Source: an uncultured Clostridia bacterium
GTDB lineage: Bacteria > Bacillota > Clostridia > Oscillospirales > Acutalibacteraceae
DNA length: 10,864 bases
Assembly (NCBI GenBank): GCA_937888485.1
Contig: CALAQQ010000278.1
Coordinates: forward strand, 1-10,864
Direction of reading: 5' to 3'
Of this stretch, positions 6,238 through 10,864 are shown piece by piece. Each line of letters starts with the position of its first letter. Within the stretch, counting starts at the first letter, position 1. The translations under genes were made by a program, and so were the position numbers. The notes below the pieces were generated by a model, which saw only the letters and a program-made list of their open reading frames with translations, ran no database searches and was not told where the DNA came from.

Positions 6238-7714
6238 CAACTGATTTTATCAGTATATCCATAGCATCAAGAATTGCTCCTGCTGTATTGGGTCCGAGGG
6301 CGTTCGTTTCTTCGTAATGTCTTCTGCCGTTTTCATCATCGGTATTGTCGAAATACGGTAACCATTCGTGAAGAAGAAAATCATTTTCTGGAATGATATA
6401 TCCGATTTCATCGTTGCAGAGACCGATAACAAAATTATGCTCACATCGTGACATTTCCGCAAGGGGCTTATAATCAGCTTCCGTGCCGTTTGCAGCTTCT
6501 TTGGCAGGAAGGAAGTTGCCGCTTTCGAGTTCGGGTGAAAGCTCACCCGGAATCATATAAACACCTATCTGTCTGTTGCCGAGCTCCATATATGAAACCT
6601 CTGTAATGATAGAGATGTTTTTGTCTTTATCCTTGGCAACGTCATTGTTGAGAACTCCGAGAAAACGCACAAGCAGAAGTGCGGTGTTATCGCATTTTAT
6701 TTCCAACGCTTCGGTTTTGACGTTGATTGCAGGCTCAAGGGCAATTTCATTATTTATGCTCATAACAACTTTGCCCACATCCTTGCCGAATTCCTTGACA
6801 TATTCAAGACCAAGCTCAAAGTTACGCAGAATATCATCAAGCTTTTCGCAGGTGATAAGTCCACCGATAGCTCCGTTTATGAAAACAACGTTTGCACCGC
6901 CCGTCTGTTCAACTATTTCCTTTTCCATATATGCAGGAAAATCTGCGCTGACAACGGTTGTTCTTGCGCCGAGACATTCTGCGTGGCAAGCCATATTCAC
7001 TATGTAAGTATCGTCGCTGCCGTCTGCAGGGTCAAAACGGATTCTTGTGATTGTTGCATCGTAGTCAATAGGTGTTCTTGTATCAAGCAGAAGTTCTTCT
7101 GTTTCCGCCGTGCCGAAATATAAACTGCCTTCTTTTCTTGTGTTGTATGCATCGATAATTGCTTTTGCGGTCAGTTCTTTGAGGCGGTTCATAAACTCCT
7201 CGTTTTTGCCGTCGGAGAAGAAATTTTTGCCCCAAAGTCCTTGCGTATCAATAGCGGAATGGGTATGTGTCGCGCAGATGTTGATTGATTTGATATCGGG
7301 AATTTTGCCGCTTTCAATAACGATTTTTCTTATATCGTTTATATCCTTGCGGCTTATGCCAACGCAGTCAATCGCGCAAATGACAACTCCGCCTCTGCCG
7401 CTGTTATCGTCAAGATAAACCGCTTTGGCATACATATCATCAAGCACCGATTTTGCAGGATTGTTTGTGTTGTAGCCTGCGATATAATAAGCTTCTTCGG
7501 AAATGTCATCGGGCGTGAGAACATCTTTTGCAAAGCCGACGCTCCACTTTTCGCCGTTATATGAAAACGTTTCGTCGCCTGTCAGCATATACTTTGAAGT
7601 TTCTTCAACGGTTGTGTATGTTGAATTGGGAACAAAAAGAATTATCAGAGAAAGCAAGCCCGATATTATCCCTCTGACCAATTCGGGAAGCTTCAGAAAA
7701 CGCAGAAATTCCAT
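6230..7714 (-). CDS. Membrane-anchored neutral/alkaline ceramidase-like amidohydrolase, copy 2
   Basis: This 494-residue protein is the third gene of the minus-strand operon. Residues 15-29 are a hydrophobic segment preceded by basic residues (Arg5, Lys8, Arg14), an uncleaved anchor or signal sequence that would place the rest outside. The body matches the neutral ceramidase catalytic domain: VGFAKDVLTPDD (59-70), ICATHTHSAIDTQG with His150 and His152, NMACHAECLG with His244, SADFPAYMEKE (256-266), IPGELSPE with Glu391, and GLCNDEIGYI with Tyr439. These correspond to the His/His/Glu/Tyr zinc site of characterised neutral ceramidases, so it is probably an active zinc amidase. It lacks room for the usual C-terminal immunoglobulin-like domain. 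It is paralogous to the upstream gene, 6 bases away. A GGGGG overlapping the upstream stop serves as ribosome binding site. Ceramide itself need not be the substrate. Confidence 0.85.
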   Translation of the reverse strand: MEFLRFLKLPELVRGIISGLLSLIILFVPNSTYTTVEETSKYMLTGDETFSYNGEKWSVGFAKDVLTPDDISEEAYYIAGYNTNNPAKSVLDDMYAKAVYLDDNSGRGGVVICAIDCVGISRKDINDIRKIVIESGKIPDIKSINICATHTHSAIDTQGLWGKNFFSDGKNEEFMNRLKELTAKAIIDAYNTRKEGSLYFGTAETEELLLDTRTPIDYDATITRIRFDPADGSDDTYIVNMACHAECLGARTTVVSADFPAYMEKEIVEQTGGANVVFINGAIGGLITCEKLDDILRNFELGLEYVKEFGKDVGKVVMSINNEIALEPAINVKTEALEIKCDNTALLLVRFLGVLNNDVAKDKDKNISIITEVSYMELGNRQIGVYMIPGELSPELESGNFLPAKEAANGTEADYKPLAEMSRCEHNFVIGLCNDEIGYIIPENDFLLHEWLPYFDNTDDENGRRHYEETNALGPNTAGAILDAMDILIKSVEK

Positions 7715-7720
7715 TATGAA

Positions 7721-9187
7721 TTACCCCCATACCTTAAGAAGCTCAAAGAATGCTTTTGAGAATGCGGTTGCACTTTTTGAACCCGTTGAAACGGTTTCTT
7801 CATAGTGACCCTCATCGCCTGATGAACTGTAATCGTTATCGGGAACAATATAACCAACCGCATCGTTGCAAAGACCGAAAACAAGAACTTTATCGTCCTC
7901 GTCAAAGCAGGTAGCGATTCCTTCATATGGATATTCAGTTCCGTTGTATGCTTCATCAGCCGAATAGAATCCACCGTAAATAAGCTCGGGAAGAGCTTCG
8001 CCGGGGGCTTCAACAATCTTTATGTTTTTGCCGATTTCAACATAGCCGATTTCGCTTGAAAGATAAATCTTACCGTCTTCCTTGAACGGGGTAACGTTGC
8101 AAAGGTCAGCGCTTGCAACAAGGAGGAAAATGAAGTTGTTCACTTCAAAATCAACCTGAGCATGTCTGACGTTGAGAATGGGCTCAACAACTTCGCCTTT
8201 TTCTGCAAGATCATAAAGTATATCGGCAACAATATTGCTGTATTCCTTCATTTTTTCAAAGCTAGTCAAATCTTCGGGAATTCCGTTCTGAGGACCCATA
8301 TCAGCGTGAATTGCGCCACCGATTGCACCTTGAATAAAGATGAAATCGGCATTCTTCTCGGTTGTTACTTCTTTTTCGATGTAATACGGGAAATCACCCG
8401 AAAGCTCTGTGTTGCTCCAACCGAGATTAATGGGATGTGCACCGAAATTTGTGATGTAAATATCCTTTTTGCCTTCTGTATTGGGTACAAAGCGGAAAAG
8501 GTGAATTTTATCGTCAATTGAATAGGGGTTTCTGCCGTCGTAGAACATTGAGGGGCAAGCCTTTGATGAATAATAAAGCATACCTTCGGAACGGTTATTA
8601 TATGCCTCTCTGATTGCATCGGCTGTTTTCTGAATTACAGAATCAATGTATTCCTGATTTCTGCCACTCTTGGGAATATTGCCCCAAAGACCTTGGGTAT
8701 CAATTGCGCTGTGGGCGTGAGTTGAGCCGACATCAATACTGATAAGTTTGCCGTCGCCCGTAATATCAGCGAGCTTTTCACGGATTTCCTTGATATCTGC
8801 GTTCATGAAGCCGATGCCGTCAATCCACGCAAATGCTGCGGCACCTCTGCCCGAATTATCGTCAAGCACAACCGCTCTTACGCATAAATCGTCAACAACA
8901 CCCGTTGCTTCCTGTGCGGGAAATTTAAGAAAGCCGCCGAGGAAATATCTTGTTTCATCAATATCATCGGGAGTGAGAACTCTGCGTGCAAAGCCTGCAG
9001 ACCAGAAATCTGCTTTTGCTTCGTCAATAAATTCTGCATTCCCTTCAAGAAAATTCTCCGAAATTTCCGTGACGGGTCTGTCAACGTAACCTACCTTTGC
9101 AACGCTTTTGAAAACCGCGCCGAGGAGTGTGGGTAAGCCGATAAGCACCGCCATAATTGCCGAAATCCATCTGATAACTACTGCCAT
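7721..9187 (-). CDS. Membrane-anchored neutral/alkaline ceramidase-like amidohydrolase, copy 1
   Basis: This 488-residue protein has a hydrophobic N-terminal segment (about 7-26) after Arg6, probably a membrane anchor, though Lys27 after the segment makes its orientation less certain. It shares the layout of its downstream paralogue: SAGFARRVLTPDDID (63-77), LDDNSGRG (108-115), STHAHSAIDTQGLWG with His157 and His159, NFGAHPINLG with His251, SGDFPYYIEKE (263-273), APGEALPE with Glu397, and GLCNDAVGYIVP with Tyr446. All four zinc-ligand positions of the neutral ceramidase family are kept. In that family the enzyme cleaves the amide bond of N-acyl sphingosine; here the substrate may be another N-acyl compound. 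GGAG lies 8 bases before its ATG, and its start is 15 bases after the GH84 stop, so the two are co-transcribed. Confidence 0.86.
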   Translation of the reverse strand: MAVVIRWISAIMAVLIGLPTLLGAVFKSVAKVGYVDRPVTEISENFLEGNAEFIDEAKADFWSAGFARRVLTPDDIDETRYFLGGFLKFPAQEATGVVDDLCVRAVVLDDNSGRGAAAFAWIDGIGFMNADIKEIREKLADITGDGKLISIDVGSTHAHSAIDTQGLWGNIPKSGRNQEYIDSVIQKTADAIREAYNNRSEGMLYYSSKACPSMFYDGRNPYSIDDKIHLFRFVPNTEGKKDIYITNFGAHPINLGWSNTELSGDFPYYIEKEVTTEKNADFIFIQGAIGGAIHADMGPQNGIPEDLTSFEKMKEYSNIVADILYDLAEKGEVVEPILNVRHAQVDFEVNNFIFLLVASADLCNVTPFKEDGKIYLSSEIGYVEIGKNIKIVEAPGEALPELIYGGFYSADEAYNGTEYPYEGIATCFDEDDKVLVFGLCNDAVGYIVPDNDYSSSGDEGHYEETVSTGSKSATAFSKAFFELLKVWG

Positions 9188-9202
9188 TTTAATTTCTCCT
9201 TT

Positions 9203-10768
9203 TTAAAAATTTTGCAGGTTTTTAAGCTCTGCACGGATGTTGACGTCATTTGAAAGCCTTGCAGGCATTGCATCGTATTTTTCAATAAGCGAATGCAATT
9301 CCTCAATCAGCTTTTCATCTTTCGTTTTTATATATTCAAATACTGTGTTCATGATATCGCATGAAACATAATATTTTTCCGACCATTTTGTAAGTTCACG
9401 GCAAATCGGCAAATCACGTTTGAGATATTCTCTGCACGCATTCATTCTGCCAAGATAATCTTCTGCAAGAGAAAACGCCTTTTCTTTGTTGCCCGATTTG
9501 AATGCTTCTTCAATTCCGTCAAAAGCCTCATACATCCGCCTTGAATTTGCATCCTTGAGGCAAGAGGTATAAAGATGGTCGGCAAATACAATGAAATCAT
9601 CTGCATTTTCTTTTCCGACAACCTGCCTTATTGCACCCACCCAGGATTTTTGCGAATCATAATTTTCGCTGTCCCAGAGGTAATCCGCAAAGGTAATCAG
9701 CGGAATTTTCGAACACTCGGCATATTCCATGCAGTTTGCAATGATGCCCTCGGAATACTTATACAAATCGGGGTCACGGTTGATAATCGGTGAAATATGC
9801 ATTTCGTTATACATCGAGCAGTCGTTTACGGGATAGTTATCCCAATAAAGCGGCTTGTGATGTGTTCCCTCAATAAATCTTACCGCTTCGGGGCTTGTCA
9901 GCTCACGTGAGCAGATATCCCTGCCCGTCCAGAAAACGGAAACAAGCGGAGAAATATTTTTGCCGAGCTTTGAGATATAGTATTCATTGCCCTTGCCGTG
10001 ATAAAGGGTAGGGCAAACGGTCAGGCGGATTGATGAATCCAACTCTTTTAATGCGGAATAATATCTGTTTATCAAATCAATATGAGCATTGACAGTTTCG
10101 CCGAAAGCTGCCTTATCTTCAGCAAAAGCAAGCTCTTCATCAATATCATCAAGAAGCAGACCGAAACAGCGAATTCCGATTGAATAAAGCTGCTTTGTTT
10201 TTTCAATGAGAACGTCAAACTCGGCTTCATCGGAATATTTAATTGAAAGCCCCGGTGCAATGCACCAACAGAAATCCATATAGTATTCCGAAGCTTGGTC
10301 AACAAGATTTTTTAGCTTTTCAAGCTCATCTTCGGGATATTCTTCTCGCCATTTTTCACGGTGATAAAGGTCATCCTTCGGTGCGTGATAAACCGTGTTC
10401 ATTCTGTTTTTCGCCATAAGCATCATAACAGATTTACGGCTTTTGTGGCTCCACGGAGTGCCGTAAAAGCCTTCGATATAACCTCTGACGGCAAACGATG
10501 GTGAGCATATGTATTCACCGTCAGAAAGCATATTTTCATCAATGCGCCGTGCAAGGTCGCAGAACGCATAAAACGCACCTTTTTCGGATGAACAACATAT
10601 TTTAACATCTTTACCCGAAACGGAAAGAATATATTTTTCATCGGTGACTCTGTGAGTTTTTTCGCAGTAACAGACAAGCTTTGAATTCTCATAAACGATT
10701 TCAATATCATAGTCGGTACTGCCGAAAAGCTTTTTAAAAACAGCTTCGGGATTTGATTTGCAGTTCAT
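9203..10768 (-). CDS. GH84 beta-N-acetylglucosaminidase, cytoplasmic
   Basis: This 521-residue glycosidase belongs to GH84 (bacterial O-GlcNAcase/NagJ and hyaluronidase relatives). Residues 1-90 are a small GH20b-like N-terminal domain. The catalytic barrel begins at RGYIEGFYGTPWS (95-107), followed by YHAPKDDLYHREKWREEY (127-144), the catalytic Asp pair in LLLDDIDEE (Asp207-Asp208, substrate-assisted mechanism), VFWTGRDICS (278-287) and YWDNYPVND (308-316). A helical region follows to the C-terminus. No signal peptide is present, unlike the secreted clostridial enzymes, and it lacks their C-terminal carbohydrate-binding modules. It should release GlcNAc (or GalNAc) from imported oligosaccharides. 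I chose the ATG at 10768 rather than the GTG at 10777, because AGGAG (10781-10777) sits 8 bases before the ATG and overlaps that GTG. It is first in the operon with the two ceramidase-like genes. Confidence 0.92.
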   Translation of the reverse strand: MNCKSNPEAVFKKLFGSTDYDIEIVYENSKLVCYCEKTHRVTDEKYILSVSGKDVKICCSSEKGAFYAFCDLARRIDENMLSDGEYICSPSFAVRGYIEGFYGTPWSHKSRKSVMMLMAKNRMNTVYHAPKDDLYHREKWREEYPEDELEKLKNLVDQASEYYMDFCWCIAPGLSIKYSDEAEFDVLIEKTKQLYSIGIRCFGLLLDDIDEELAFAEDKAAFGETVNAHIDLINRYYSALKELDSSIRLTVCPTLYHGKGNEYYISKLGKNISPLVSVFWTGRDICSRELTSPEAVRFIEGTHHKPLYWDNYPVNDCSMYNEMHISPIINRDPDLYKYSEGIIANCMEYAECSKIPLITFADYLWDSENYDSQKSWVGAIRQVVGKENADDFIVFADHLYTSCLKDANSRRMYEAFDGIEEAFKSGNKEKAFSLAEDYLGRMNACREYLKRDLPICRELTKWSEKYYVSCDIMNTVFEYIKTKDEKLIEELHSLIEKYDAMPARLSNDVNIRAELKNLQNF

Positions 10769-10788
10769 AGTAATCACTCCTATTAATA

Positions 10789-10817
10789 ATAATACAATAA
10801 TTTTTCTGTTATTACAA
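10789..10817 (-). promoter_or_regulatory. Probable promoter of the GH84-ceramidase-like operon
   Basis: On the minus strand TTGTAA (10817-10812) is followed after exactly 17 bases by TATTAT (10794-10789). Transcription would start near 10782, immediately before the AGGAG at 10781-10777, giving a very short leader of about 14 bases before the ATG. The region from 10782 to the right edge is AT-rich and contains no gene or copy of the TetR half-site that I can see. Confidence 0.5.
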
Positions 10818-10864
10818 TTATTAAAACATCAAATATTCTGCCTTGATTTTTGTGCGTTTTAATG

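Noticed and set aside
6576..7007. 143-codon plus-strand open frame
   Set aside because: It lies wholly inside the ceramidase-like gene on the opposite strand, has no ribosome binding site of note and low-complexity Ser/Leu/Pro composition. It is an antisense shadow of a gene with clear family motifs.
8162..8521. 119-codon plus-strand open frame
   Set aside because: It is antisense to the first ceramidase-like gene, whose conserved motifs fix the coding strand. No independent support for expression.
10769..10777. GTG start at 10777 for the GH84 enzyme
   Set aside because: This GTG is part of the AGGAG ribosome binding site that serves the ATG at 10768, so it is unlikely to be the initiator.
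1..10864. CRISPR arrays, insertion sequences, tRNA or rRNA genes
   Set aside because: No regularly spaced repeats of array type, no transposase motifs and no recognisable RNA gene were found by reading both strands.

Overview
The window looks like a chromosomal segment of a low-to-moderate G+C anaerobic member of the Bacillota, most likely an uncultured gut Clostridia/Oscillospiraceae-type bacterium. This rests on AGGAGG-type ribosome binding sites, simple TTGACA/TATAAT promoters, and gene families (GPH symporter, cytoplasmic sulfatase, NamZ/DUF1343, GH84, ceramidase-like hydrolases) that are common in glycan-foraging gut Firmicutes. The assignment is an inference; there is no rRNA or other marker gene here.

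Layout. (1) Positions 1-about 830, minus strand: a visibly more AT-rich block holding the 5' end of one gene and one complete unrecognised 229-codon ORF, possibly phage- or element-derived. The change to the rest of the window falls in the 27 bases between this ORF and tetR. (2) Positions 835-4848: a TetR-type regulator (minus) is divergent from an overlapping two-gene operon (plus) encoding a GPH-family sugar:cation symporter and a cytoplasmic formylglycine sulfatase. The intergenic region holds a perfect 11-bp inverted repeat, two further half-site-like copies, and two opposed promoters whose -10 boxes overlap. The operon ends in a clear intrinsic terminator. (3) Positions 5061-6182, plus: a NamZ-like (DUF1343, GH171) exo-beta-N-acetylmuramidase without a signal peptide. 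(4) Positions 6230-10768, minus: a convergent three-gene operon read as GH84 beta-N-acetylglucosaminidase, then two tandem paralogous membrane-anchored proteins of the neutral/alkaline ceramidase family. A 13-bp bidirectional terminator hairpin separates it from namZ.

How the genes may work together. The symporter would import a small, probably sulfated and/or amino-sugar-containing, glycoside. The sulfatase, NamZ-like enzyme and GH84 enzyme all lack signal peptides and would act in the cytoplasm. The two ceramidase-like amidohydrolases have N-terminal membrane segments and would cut an amide-linked substrate at the cell surface. Two substrate models fit: host sulfated glycoconjugates (mucin, glycosaminoglycan or sulfated glycolipid), or peptidoglycan-derived amino sugars, with the ceramidase-like proteins serving as amidases. 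The sequence alone does not decide between them.
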